DNA of 64,000 bases from Litsea cubeba (lineage: Eukaryota; Streptophyta; Magnoliopsida; Laurales; Lauraceae). The translations under genes were made by a program, and so were the position numbers. This document shows, piece after piece, positions 45,579-56,775 of the stretch. The notes beneath the pieces were generated by a model. The model was not told where the DNA came from. It did not search any database and saw only the letters and a program-made list of their open reading frames with translations. Each line of letters starts with the position of its first letter. Position 1 is the first letter of the stretch. The DNA is taken from contig WHSA01001115.1 in assembly GCA_012931725.1 (NCBI GenBank), positions 1,799,779 through 1,863,778 on the forward strand, given 5' to 3'.

Positions 45579-47652
45579 TGTCACGCCTAGAGCCCGAGAC
45601 TGCACTCATCTCGAGACATGATGTATGCCCGCATGGGGATTCAAGTCAAACAAGTTGACCCTTCATCCGCACGAGCGGAACTCACCCACAAGATATCAAG
45701 TGTGATGTTAATATTTTCATAAACCTGTATAATTTTGTCAAATAGATATCCAATTGTAATTCAACAATATCATATCCATCAAGATATAGAGCGTAAAAGT
45801 TCATGAGCATATATTAAAAGTTCAAGTTTAAGATCTAGAGATAGAGAGAAAGAATGAAGTAAGTTAAGTTAAGGTTTACAAGTCATAATCTAAATAAGTT
45901 CATAAACTATAACAAAATGTGTGGCAATCCAAGCCACGGTCCATGGCTCATATGACGTCCAAACTTAATTAGCGGGTAGATGTCTAGAAGACATCATCAA
46001 AAGTCCATTCAACTACGCATCGAGGAGATTCCTCCTCCTCGTTGATCTCCGGGACGGTGGCATCGAGGTACTCACATGTAACACCAAGTGTAGCACTATT
46101 AGACTAGGCTAAGCAAGATAAACAAATATAAATATAACACATGACAAATGAATAGCTAGACTAATATAGATCATATGAGCTCAAAGTAACACTAGGCAAC
46201 TCTGTGCATGAATAAGTATGAGACATACGAATCATAAATGATAGATACACATAAATAACAGAACTAGATGGCACATCAATATTAGCTACATTCTCTCAAA
46301 TTAACCGTGTAAACATGAATATAAAGTTAGAGCAGAAAACAAAACATCATCGGGTGGTGCCAATAGGAGATAGAGGGCCCGAAACTCTTCATCGTGGACC
46401 TAGGGTGCCGGTCAACCCTCAGAACATAATCCCATCTACAGAGGGCCAGAAATATAGTTAAACACACTTAGCCAGGTCTAACTTAGATAGGGTCAAAGCC
46501 AAGTGGTGCCGACTCGTGGAATGAATTGTACAAAATAACACAACATAGTACAAAATAGATAATATCATGTGGTCACAATAAGAACTTATCATAAGTATAA
46601 CTGAGCATAAACAGAAGCGAATATAAATATAAACATAAACAGGTGCATAAATAAGATATACAAGAAATAAACAGAAGTATGATCAAGTCATACGAGAATA
46701 CTGGAAACGGAATGCAAATACATGCATATAGATCATATACGAAATCAAGATATGAATCAAGCCAAGCCTACGGTCTTGGAACACTCGTGGTCTTCATCTT
46801 CCAACTCGGTGTAGTACTAAGGATTCCGGCGTTAGTGGCCTACAAAGAAACCCTTGGCGTTACTTAATTTGGACGACCAATTCCTTAGTATAACACATTT
46901 GGCTCGGATCATACATATGAAAAACAAGAGGCCCCTTGTTTTGTGGGTGTACGATTGCCCAAACCGCACCCACATGAATTACAAGTCCAGTGGGCATGAT
47001 ATAAGGTTCAAGGGATCCATCCTTAAAGTCTAACTATCGGGCCTAAACCATCTAAGCATACTATGGTTCATCACTTAGCTCGCGGTACCGTCCGGTTGCC
47101 AAAATTTATTTAAAATCCAATATCCTCTTTATCCCCAAATATCTAATCAATAATATATAAGGACCATTGAATTCTACGCTTTAAGAGCTTTCCAACGGTA
47201 TTTGAACCTCCAAAATCGGACGTACGGGTCAAAAGTTATAGCCGTTAGAAGTAGACTTAGTCTACAGCATGTATCAGGTGCGCTCGAGTGTGCAATCACG
47301 TGTTCGAGTGGGGCATTATCCAGAAAGCATGCGCGCTCGAGCAGGGAATCACACGCTCGAGCGGGCACCATCCAGAGAGTGGATGCACTCAAGCGGGAAA
47401 TCCTGCGCTCGAGTGGGCAGTCCAAAATTCCGGATTCGAAATCTGGAACTTCCTTGCTCCCTTCCAAGGCCAACCATTACCTCTCCCAAACTTCCAAACT
47501 TCATTTGACACACAATTTGACCCTTCAAAAGTGCTTATACACATCACCATTTAACAACAAGAAAACAAATCCATTTCTTACATAAATCTGAACAAAAAAA
47601 CCAATTTGAACTAAGAAATGGTTAGTCTAACATGAATGGACATTTTAATGTT
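45579..47652 (-). mobile_element. gypsy LTR, truncated, minus orientation
   Basis: On the plus strand it starts TGTCACGCC, so in element sense the LTR ends CGGGCTCTAGGCGTGACA, the same end pattern as the LTRs at 31005 and 53485. No PBS adjoins it, so it is a solo or broken LTR. Its upstream half is missing at 47652, where an oppositely oriented LTR begins. Confidence 0.65.
47281..47415. repeat. CTCGAG motif array, three 52-53-bp units
   Basis: Six CGCTCGAGYG-like motifs start at 47281, 47301, 47334, 47354, 47386 and 47406. The spacing alternates 20, 33, 20, 32, 20, so each unit carries a pair of palindromes about two helical turns apart. Confidence 0.85.
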
Positions 47653-47811
47653 GACACCAAAAATGTCACTTTGCCTCTTCATATACTTTCAGCATCAAGA
47701 ACCTGCATGACCACGACAAGCAATGCTGCTTTGAGCATCAGATCTCATCAGAATCATCCAAAAATTGCAAGATCCTTCAAAACAGTCATAAGTAGAGTAC
47801 ACATGAAGTTT

Positions 47812-48600
47812 CGGGCCATTTCGACATTATTTGGTCTAACTTCACTCTTCCAACAGCTGAACAGGAGCTCCCGGGAGTGGTGAAGCTGGAGATCTCGATT
47901 CACAAAATAAAGCACACAGTTGGCCTTAAAATGCCATTAGAAGGCTCTACATCAATTCCAGGTCATTCCGACAAGGTTTGACCCAAAAAGCAGACATCAA
48001 CAACAAAGTCAGCTCTCTCGGTGACGATAGCGTCGAAGACATCAGATCTTCAATCAAAACCTATGGATGATCTTAAAATACTTCCAAGAGGTTCTATATC
48101 AAATTTCAGGTCAAACCGACAATGTTTGACCCATCATCAACCTTCAAATAGCAAAACCAAGCCTCTTGGCGACGGGAACCACTGAGGCCATCACTCATCA
48201 AACAAAGCACATGAATGATTTCAAAATACTTCCAAGGGGCTACATGTTAAGTTTCAGGTCATTTCGACAACATTTGACCAGACTTTGACCTCTTGGGAGC
48301 TAAATCAAGCCTTCTAGTGGCGGAGCCCCTCTGGATCATGATTTTCAAATCGGAGCTAATGGATCAACTTAAAATGAAATCAATAGGCCCCCTGTCAGAT
48401 TTCAGGTTAATCGGGACATCGGTTTACTGTACATCGAAGCGAGGCGTCTTCCTCGCGACAAAATCATGTCTACTAGCGACAGGATCCCACACGGCTTCAA
48501 AATTAAAACGAAATTATGTGGTTGATCTTATTTATTGCCTAAGCGACTTCACCTCAAATTTCAGGTCATTCTGACATCATTTGACCTAGTTTTGGCTTAT
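47812..48600. repeat. six tandem units of about 145-150 bp
   Basis: A TTTCAGGTCATTCCGACA...TTTGACC block recurs near 47812, 47955, 48105, 48253, 48397 and 48553, each followed by more diverged sequence mentioning GGCGAC. The units lie upstream of the TATA box, in the U3 position. Confidence 0.75.
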
Positions 48601-49509
48601 GACGGCAAATTGGCAACTCTTCACGACAAAGTTTACGGCTTTCCCTGAGAATAAGAAGCTTTGCCATCTGATCTGTACGAATTCTCATCAAGTTTTCTGC
48701 AAGGAAATCTTGCCAAAACATGTGCCAAAATTACATAAAAAATACCAAAGAAGAACGAACCTCGGCGACCAAAAAGGGCAAAAGGCCCCATGGTTGCCGG
48801 CGACCCTCGCCAGATTTCCTCCAAAAACCCATTATGGGTTTCGTTTTTGCGCTTCGAAATGTTTGGCCTTTGTGATTTTTCAAAAATCTGATTTTTGGGG
48901 CACGAAGTTCGTCGATCTTCGATAACATCTCGGATATGCCGTCAAAATCATGTGTCCGTCATCGGATGCTTCATAATCACTAATCGGCCGACCAAAAAAG
49001 CACACTTTCTGCACGACCGATCGAGGAATCGACAGGGCAGATGGTACCGGCTCACTAGTAGCAATTAATGGCTGAAATTACATGATCATTCAACAACAAT
49101 CGGCATGAAAATCCATTGACGATCAAGGCCTCCTACGTCACGGGTATAATTCCAAAAGACGGGGCGCGGCCGCGACTTTTGAAATGCTTTGGCGGCCACT
49201 TAATGCAGTTAATTACCCATTTTATGATAAATTAATCTGGTCAATTGCTCATTATTGTGGACGGCGCAATCAAAAGCCAAGCAACGGGATTACAAGTCAA
49301 GTACAATCATGGCATTAACCATGTAACTCCTCCCATCATGGAGTTTTAAGGCAATTAAAGGCCCTTTGCTCTCCAACGGCCAATCAAAATCAAAGAAAAA
49401 TGAGTTACAAAAATATCAATTTAAAAACTTGTAACTCCTTCCATCATGGAGCATTAATGTAATTAATGCATTAAAGGCCCATAAATTCCCCTCATGGGCA
49501 ACAAAAGCC

Positions 49510-49517
49510 TATAAAAG
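49510..49517 (+). promoter_or_regulatory. TATA box of the plus-strand LTR
   Basis: TATAAAAG is followed by GAGGCC and a CACACACACAGACAAGACA leader. Confidence 0.65.
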
Positions 49518-49690
49518 GAGGCCATCCCAAGGTATGATGAAGGACACACACACAGACAAGACAAAGAAAAATCTTAGAGAAAACTCTGCAAAATTGCTAC
49601 GACACTCTAATGAAGATCTATCCTCTGTTGAAAAAACTCCGCGGCGACCACCACTACAAGGTGACCAAAGTTCCTTGGGGGGCCATGATG

Positions 49691-51337
49691 TGATCAATAT
49701 CAATCATATAATACCGCAAGTGCATGGGTGTCTAGATAAGACAATGGCAAGAACTGGACGTCGAACCCACAGGGAGCTAATTTAAGAAACTTTTAGATTA
49801 TGAAAACTAATTAACTAACAATTAAAAAAAGTTTTGAGTGTTTAGAAATAAAAGCAAGTAACCAATTTAAAAATATAAAATCTACCAATTAATGAAAGTG
49901 ATTAGAGCATAGGAATCCATTAAGCACCCACAAATTATTTATCAAGTAACCCTAATTTGTTCCAATTTTTACTTCAAATCAAAGACAAATCAATGTTTTT
50001 GATCTGGAAAATCTAACTTTTAAAATCCCTTTTTAATCATAAAAACTCAAAACTCAAGACTTCGTTCATCTCATAAAAGGATAAAAATAATTTAAGAACT
50101 TACCATCAAAAGTAAGTATAAACCATCAAAGGATCTAAATCCTAAGCATGGCCTATCAAACCTAAGCATGAGTAGTCAAAAATTAATTTTAATTTTTAGA
50201 AATAAAAATAGAGATGTGCCTATGGCATGAAGACAAACCTATTCATCATTAAGCACATAATCAAGCTATGTTTCACACTTGGAAAGAATTTGAATTGGAG
50301 ATGATTTGTTACTAAGTGTGGTCTGTTGGGCTCCAAGTCTTGCCAAATTGAACTCCTCAAACATCTCTCATGTTGCCAATTTTGAAACTTTTTTGCAATT
50401 CTCACATAGAATTATAACAGGCAAATTTCCGAGGTCATATCTCCCTCAATATAGCTCCGATTTATGCAATCTTAGGCTCCACGGATATTTACTCAAATAG
50501 ATCTTTCCAACGGTATGTAGATTGCACTAATCCGACACTCGGGTTGAAAGTTGTGACCATTTCAATTTGCTGCCCCTGAAAAACGTAAGAATAATTGTGC
50601 AATTAAGGGAACTTCTATGTTTGGCATGCAATGGGGGTGTGTGGGACCCATGTTGGACGTCCAAGGCATGTTTGGACTATTTCTTTGCTTTCTTGTTTGA
50701 TTTTCTTCCTATATTTGGCACGCTTCCTCACTCAACTTTGACTAGCCAACTCCCCATCCAAAGTTTCTAATTTTCTCTCTCTTTCTTGATTTAGGTTTCC
50801 AAATTTAGCAAGTCAACACCATCTTTTCAAATCCGAGTTTTTTCTTTTCTCTTTGAGAATTTCCAATCTTTCCAACTCCACCAAGACGTCAAGATATGTG
50901 GGCCCACTATAAAGGGTGTCTCGCCTTTGATCTCTATCGAGTTTCACCAATGCTGGTCCCACTCTTGATTTCTTCTACATAAATAATATTAAATAATGTC
51001 AGCAATCTAGATGGACTATGGATGGGACCCTACATGCCTACTTAATGCACCAAAAATATCCAACTTTCCAAAAAAATAATACATCGTGTCAAAATTAGCA
51101 GGATTGCATTAGCGAAGCTAAAATAATAATTTTTGGGTGATGAATGAGATGAAAATCCCTAATTTCACAAAATTCATGCAACGTAATGAATTTTGACCAA
51201 ATTTGACTAAGATTGCAACTTTGATGCTCAAATGCATGAAATGATGAAATTAAGTGTAATTCTATGTAATGAACCTAATTAAGTCCATAAATACATATAA
51301 AATGATGAATGAAAGCTATAATTTTGTGAACATATCA
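49691..51337 (-). repeat. Athila-like 3' LTR
   Basis: In element sense it starts TGATATGTTC after the PPT and ends TTGATATTGATCA. It contains the GTTCGACGTCCAGTTCTTGCC region often found next to such LTR ends. The 5' LTR is outside the window, so its length (1647 bp) rests on these two ends only. Confidence 0.7.
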
Positions 51338-51350
51338 CACCTCCAAACCA
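51338..51350 (-). other. Athila-like polypurine tract
   Basis: In element sense GGTTTGGAGGTG directly precedes the LTR. Confidence 0.7.
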
Positions 51351-52050
51351 GCGTTTTGCTAGTCCTTGAGAAAAATAAGTGAAAACGGAGAAGTTTACTT
51401 TCTTAACAAATGCAGAAAAACATAAAGAAAAACACCACTTTAGCTGGCCCTCTCCACTGCATTTAACATATGCACAAGTCCTTAAACCCCTAGGTACCCC
51501 CTAGTAGACGAGTTGTGCCTCGTGAGGGTTTGTAATAAATTTACCAACAAAATTCTCTCTCTCTGTGTATTTTTTTTTCAAAGAATGCTTAAAACCTAAT
51601 AAAATCCAAGGAAACTTCTTTCAAGAGAAAATTTATAGACACTGACTATTCTCGGTTCTTGAAATTTTCAAAGATAAATCTTAAATTCGGTTCACCAATC
51701 CCATTTTTTGGGTATCAATTCTCAAAATCATGCTAAATTGATCGTGCACGGTGAAAAGTATGTTTACGTAATAAGCATCAAATGATCTACCAAGTATGTT
51801 ATGAATGCATGTGTAATGTGAATAATGAAAGTTGAACCATCTTTCCATGTGGGGTGATTGCAAAAGAATGTCATCAACCAGCTCAATTACCTTTCAGACT
51901 TGGGTTGCCTCCTAAACAACGCTAAGTTCAATGTTGTCAACTCGACGTGACAAAAAAAATGATTATTCCAAGTGAATCGGGTCTTCTAGAAGGACTTCCT
52001 CAATGTTTTTATCCTTCAATTCCAAAAAAGATTTCAGCATGCTTTGACCA
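51351..52050 (-). other. Athila-like 3' non-coding region
   Basis: About 700 bp between the end of the integrase frame and the PPT, with no coding sequence recognised. Confidence 0.6.
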
Positions 52051-52674
52051 TTAACCTTGAAAATTTCCCCCTTTTTGGGGGTTCTCAGTTTCCATTGACC
52101 CATGAGAATAAACAATATGTACAATGAATGGGCCAGGCCAGCGGGATCTCAATTTCCCTGGAAATAGGTGTAACTGGGAATTATAGAGGATAACTTTCAT
52201 GCCATGTTTGAATGACTTCCTAAGGATTGATTTGTCATGGTTCAACTTCATTCGTTCCTTGTAGATCTTGGCATTTTCATAAGCATCATTTCTCAATTCA
52301 GCAAGTCCATCAAGTTGCAACTTATGATGGTTACTGGCCAAGGGCAAGTTAAAACTGAAAGTTTTGATGGCCCCGTAAGCTCTATGTTCCAACTCAACAG
52401 GCAAATGGCAAGCTTTACCACAGACCAACTTATACGGGGACATCCCAATAGGGGTCTTGTAAGTAGTTTGATAGGTCCATAATGCATCCAATAGTCGCAA
52501 AGACCTGTCTTTCCGATTTGGATTGACCGTCTTCTCCAGAATTTGTTTAATCTTCCTATTTGAAACTTTTACTTGGCCGCTGGTCTGTGGGTGGTAGGGC
52601 ATAGCAACCTTATAAGTAACAGAGTACTTTTTCATCAGATGGTCGAATGTGCTATTGTAGAATTGGGTTCCACC
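52051..52674 (-). pseudogene. Athila-like integrase, C-terminal part
   Basis: This part would complete the integrase that inserts the element DNA into chromosomes. It shows the catalytic-core end (YHPQTSGQVKVSNRKIK, where the family glutamate E is replaced by K/V-type residues), a long linker and a C-terminal LRSRWPGPFIVH block that in relatives binds DNA or chromatin. Coding sequence continues upstream of the Met at 52635, to the junction with the inserted LTR at 52674. The missing N-terminal part lies at 62488-63098. The last residues change register near PQKGGNF. Confidence 0.85.
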
Positions 52675-53987
52675 TGTAAGTCCTGGATCCTTACCCTAGA
52701 GGGGAGTGAATAGGGTGAGCTATGAATTAGTGACCAATTATGACAAATTTTAACTTCTTTAAAATAATTAGTCACAAGTGATGATATAGAATTAAAGTAC
52801 GGAAGCTAATAAAAAGAATCATCACAAAGCACACACCATAACACAAAGATTTATAGTGGTTCGGCCTCAATGCCTACATCCACTACCGGTTTGTGCTCCT
52901 AAACCCCACCGGATTTTCACTATCTATGCTTTTCAATAGGCAAAGCAATAACCTCTACATTATGCTTTTCAAGGCTAAGCAATAACCTTTATATTATACT
53001 TTTCATGGCTAAGCAATAACCTTTACAACCAAATGGTTGGTAATCTCTCTAAGTAGTGTCTAGAATACACTTGACAGAGATACAATTAGCTCAATACAAT
53101 GCCTCTTAATTAGGCGGTTATGAAAGTGAAAATCTATTCACAAACACACAACATGAATGCAAAGATGAATGCATAATATGTATGTATGAAGTCCTCAATC
53201 AATTTGAAAATAAAAGCTCATAAATGTAACCCAAAGGCTTTTAAAAGTCTTAGCTCATAAAACATTTATGATTGAGGAAAGAATGCTAATCACATGTTAA
53301 AAACAGCTTGTAAAAGATATACCTTTCTATTCCAAACAAGTTGTGAAATTCAAAGAACAAAACATGTGATGCATAAGGATTTCAATCAAATTAACAATGT
53401 AGCTCAACATATGTATGCTAAAAGCATTTTGAAAGTGTAAAACACAAAAATAGATTTGATTGAAGTTAAGGGTCAAATCACATGTGTAAGACCCTGACCC
53501 CTAGTTCTTTTGTTTAGTATTTTTTTAATCATGGTTTAACTTTTTAAGTGAGATTAGAGTTGGTTTGACTTTGTCTTTGAGTTTGACTAGATTTTTCATA
53601 ACTTTGGAAAGTTTTGAGGACCGTTGACTTTGGTTTGACCCGGCCCGTGTGAAATTTATTTTTATGAGAAATTACTTTTGATTTCTAAAAATTTCAAATT
53701 TGGTTTATTTTGACTGATTTCATTAAGTTTAATAACTTTCATGTTTTGACCATTTTGATTTGATGACCTGAAAATATGTTTTTCGAGAAAAAAAGGCAAA
53801 ATTGACTTTTCACACTAAATCTGTACTTGGATTTCAAAAATTTCAAAATTAGGGGAAAATATACTTTTTGGAAAGTAAATATTTCGTTGATCGATTTTGT
53901 CTTCTTCGTCGATCTCATTTGGGACACACAAATGTTAGTTCAGCCCTTTGTAATGTTGGGGCCCATGGGGCCCAGCCCACTTAACCC

Positions 53988-53996
53988 TTTATAAAG
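53988..53996 (+). promoter_or_regulatory. TATA box in the LARD-like 5' LTR
   Basis: TTTATAAAG about 500 bp into the LTR; the 3' LTR keeps it at 60329-60337. Confidence 0.7.
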
Positions 53997-54860
53997 CCAA
54001 TGGGTTCTTCTTCTTCCCCATTCTTTCATTTTCGTGCAACAAAGATTGGAGCCTAGGGTTTTCTCCCAGCACTTTCTCTCTCCTCTTTGAAACCTCTCTT
54101 CTTGAGTGATAAATGGAGGATTGATCTCCTAATCCTGTTCTCCTCTCTCTTGGCTTTCCAAGGATGCCATTTTCATAGGATTTGAGCCGGGACAACTTCT
54201 CTTTTCAAGCTTTTCTTCTTGGTTGAAGCTTCAAAAAGGTTAGCAATGGATTTCTTTCTTCAAATCTTGGTTTTCCAAACCATTTAGAATGTTTTTGTCA
54301 TCCATGCAAAGAGATTCATGGAGGTTTTGCAAATGTATGGTTTCTAAGGCTTTCTCTTGGATTATTTTGGGGGTTTTGTGGATTTGGAGCTAGAGACTTT
54401 GTTGAGGCCATCTTTGAGTGATTTTGTGAATCTCTTGACCAAGGCAAGTAAATTTTCAGATAATGAGATGGATTGTTTTCCCTTATAGCAAGTTTTGGAT
54501 TTTTCCTATGATTCTTTCTTTATTGTTACTTCTTCTCTTTGATTAATGGATTGTTTACTTTGATGTGTTATGAAATGGTCTTATCTATCTATTTTGAGTT
54601 ATTGTTTTTCAACATTGTAAAGATTTTGGATTAATTGTGTTTATGTTAAAAGTTCTCAATATTTGATGAATGGAAGGGTTTTGTTTAGATTTGATTTGTT
54701 TTGAGAATTGAATGGATTAGTGTGATGATTCAGTGGAGTTTAATGGGGCTTCAAGAGACCTAAATTGTAAAGAAAACTCATATGGAAGAATGGAGGGAAG
54801 GAAAAATCAAAAAAAAAAAAGGAGGAAGAAAGTGCATTTTGGCACTTAATGGACTGGGAC

Positions 54861-54973
54861 CACTCGAGCGGACCAGGCTGTGCCTGGCTCCAGCGAAACC
54901 AGGACCTGGTTCGCTCGAGCGACCCAATGGGCCGCTCGAGCGACCCAGCTTCTGGATGGGCCTCGCTCGAGCG
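54861..54973. repeat. CTCGAG motif array in the 5' LTR
   Basis: Motifs CRCTCGAGCG start at 54861, 54912, 54933 and 54964, with a decayed GGCTCCAGCG at 54886. The 51-52-bp periodicity resembles that at 47281. The 3' LTR repeats the array at 61195-61307 with one unit mutated (CGCTCGTGCG). Confidence 0.85.
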
Positions 54974-56775
54974 GACCTGGGGCTTGGCCCAGGTCTGTTT
55001 CAGATCCTTTTTCAGCCTATTTAATTCCCTTACTTGAAGCCCATTAACCCCCTGATGATATATGGAAGCCCGGGAATAATTGTTATGTGTTGTGATTTTT
55101 CAAATGATGTAAATTGAATGAGAAAATGAAAAAGGGCTTGGTGTTAGAATTATCCGGGGGAATTTTATGGATCTTAATGCATACTTTTTAACCTCAAAAG
55201 TTGACGATCTTCAGTGGCATCAAACTTCTCTATCATAAATCAACTTTGAGGGGCTAAGTATGCATAGAGGCGACTGTTGATAAATCACTGAACTATTACA
55301 TACTACTCCATTTCCATTCCAAGTCAGAAAATGTATATGTATTCTTCGGTAAATTCATTTGAAAGGATTTAAGTGATTCATCACGTTTGAAAACATCGGT
55401 GATTTGAAATAGAATCTAGTGGTTTTCTACGTTCGAAAGGATCGATTGTATGATTTTTATACAAATTACTTTGATGTGTATTTGAGTGGTTCACCAATGA
55501 AATTGAATGTTTTCCACGAATCGGTTTGGAAAGATATTTAAGTGGTTCTCCACGTTCGGAAATACATCGATAAGGCTACTCATCAGATTTGTTGGATTTG
55601 TCAGTATATTCAGTATGTATTTGTTCAGGAGTAGTCCTTTCATCGGTCTCATAAATTGAATCACATTAATGATCTGATTTGTATCGGTTCGGGTTTTGAA
55701 AACTAAAGGCACCACTAAGCTTAGGTCACCTTATCTGGCTGATCACCCGGCTTGGGATCTTTAATTTGTCTGCCAGCTGCAGCTTGGATTCTGTCTGTAC
55801 CGACCATGGCAACGGTTTTGATCTGCCGGTCCCACTTGTATGTGGCTACGGTTCTGATTCTGTTTTCGGTCCCACGTGTAATGGCTACGGTTTTGTTTGA
55901 TAACGACTTTGTTCGTTCTGGTCCCACGTATAGTGACTACGATTTTTGTCTGCTCTTATTACTTCGGTAATAGAAGAATATAGCTATATGTGGTTTGCCA
56001 ATGTTTTATTCGGTTTGTTATCCCTCTTGAGATATTTATGTTTCGGATACTATTAATCGGTTTGCTCTGATATTTATATTCAGTCTTTCAATCATTTTAT
56101 CATGATTTACCACCTTTATTGTTTAGAATCTTTAAATGGATTTACAATTATTTCATAATCTTTTACAAATGCCTATCATCATATTACCATATTATCTGAA
56201 TTTTTTCTTGCCAGACCATCGTGTCTGACCTTGTTTGTTTGGTGCCAGATTTCTCTCCTATTGCTTTTTAGGTGTTTGATCGGAGGAGGCAGTTGAGCCG
56301 CCGGTCTGACGCGAGAGGCTGCCCATTGATATCATCTAGATGTCAAGTTTGGCACCGGAGTTCGTATCTAAATATTGGGGGTAGTATTTCTATTTAGTTG
56401 GATATTTTTGTATGGCTTTGTTAGCCTTTTTCACTGGGATTTGTAATTAAGACACTTGTTATTTGTAACTTTAACATATGTGAGAAATAAGATGTCCTGT
56501 TACTGCTAGCTCAGTATTCTATGATTTATGATTTGTACCAGTCTGCCCATTTGATGGCTTTATGATATTGGTTGAATGCGACACGGAATCCGATGGCCAC
56601 GAGCTCCGGGTCGCAAGGCCATGTTTAGCTTCTGCGAAAATATATTCTGATCGTGATGGAATTTTGTGATCCTCACACGTGCGAATCTTGGGAAATATAA
56701 CAAAATTTTTAATTAATCCCAAAATTTCGCATCCCAAGGTCGGATCACTGCAGGGCCTGGTCTCGGGGTGTGACA

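Larger units (their letters stand above)
47653..49690 (+). mobile_element. second gypsy-type LTR, 5' part only, plus orientation
   Basis: It starts TGTTGACACCAAAAATGTCA and carries a TATAAAAG promoter near its right end. It is cut at 49690 by the Athila-like element, with TGATG directly before the junction. The family is not certain; the start and long repeated U3 suggest a gypsy LTR. Confidence 0.5.
53485..56775 (+). repeat. LARD-like 5' LTR
   Basis: It starts TGTAAGACCC and ends CTCGGGGTGTGACA. It contains a TATA box at 53988-53996 and a pyrimidine-rich leader, then the CTCGAG array. Confidence 0.92.

Noticed and set aside
47174..47585. Cluster of overlapping open frames
   Set aside because: They result from the CTCGAG repeat array in an LTR, which removes stops in several frames.
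54782..55037. Open frames repeated at 61125-61371
   Set aside because: The same LTR repeat array in both LTRs explains them; there is no coding signal.
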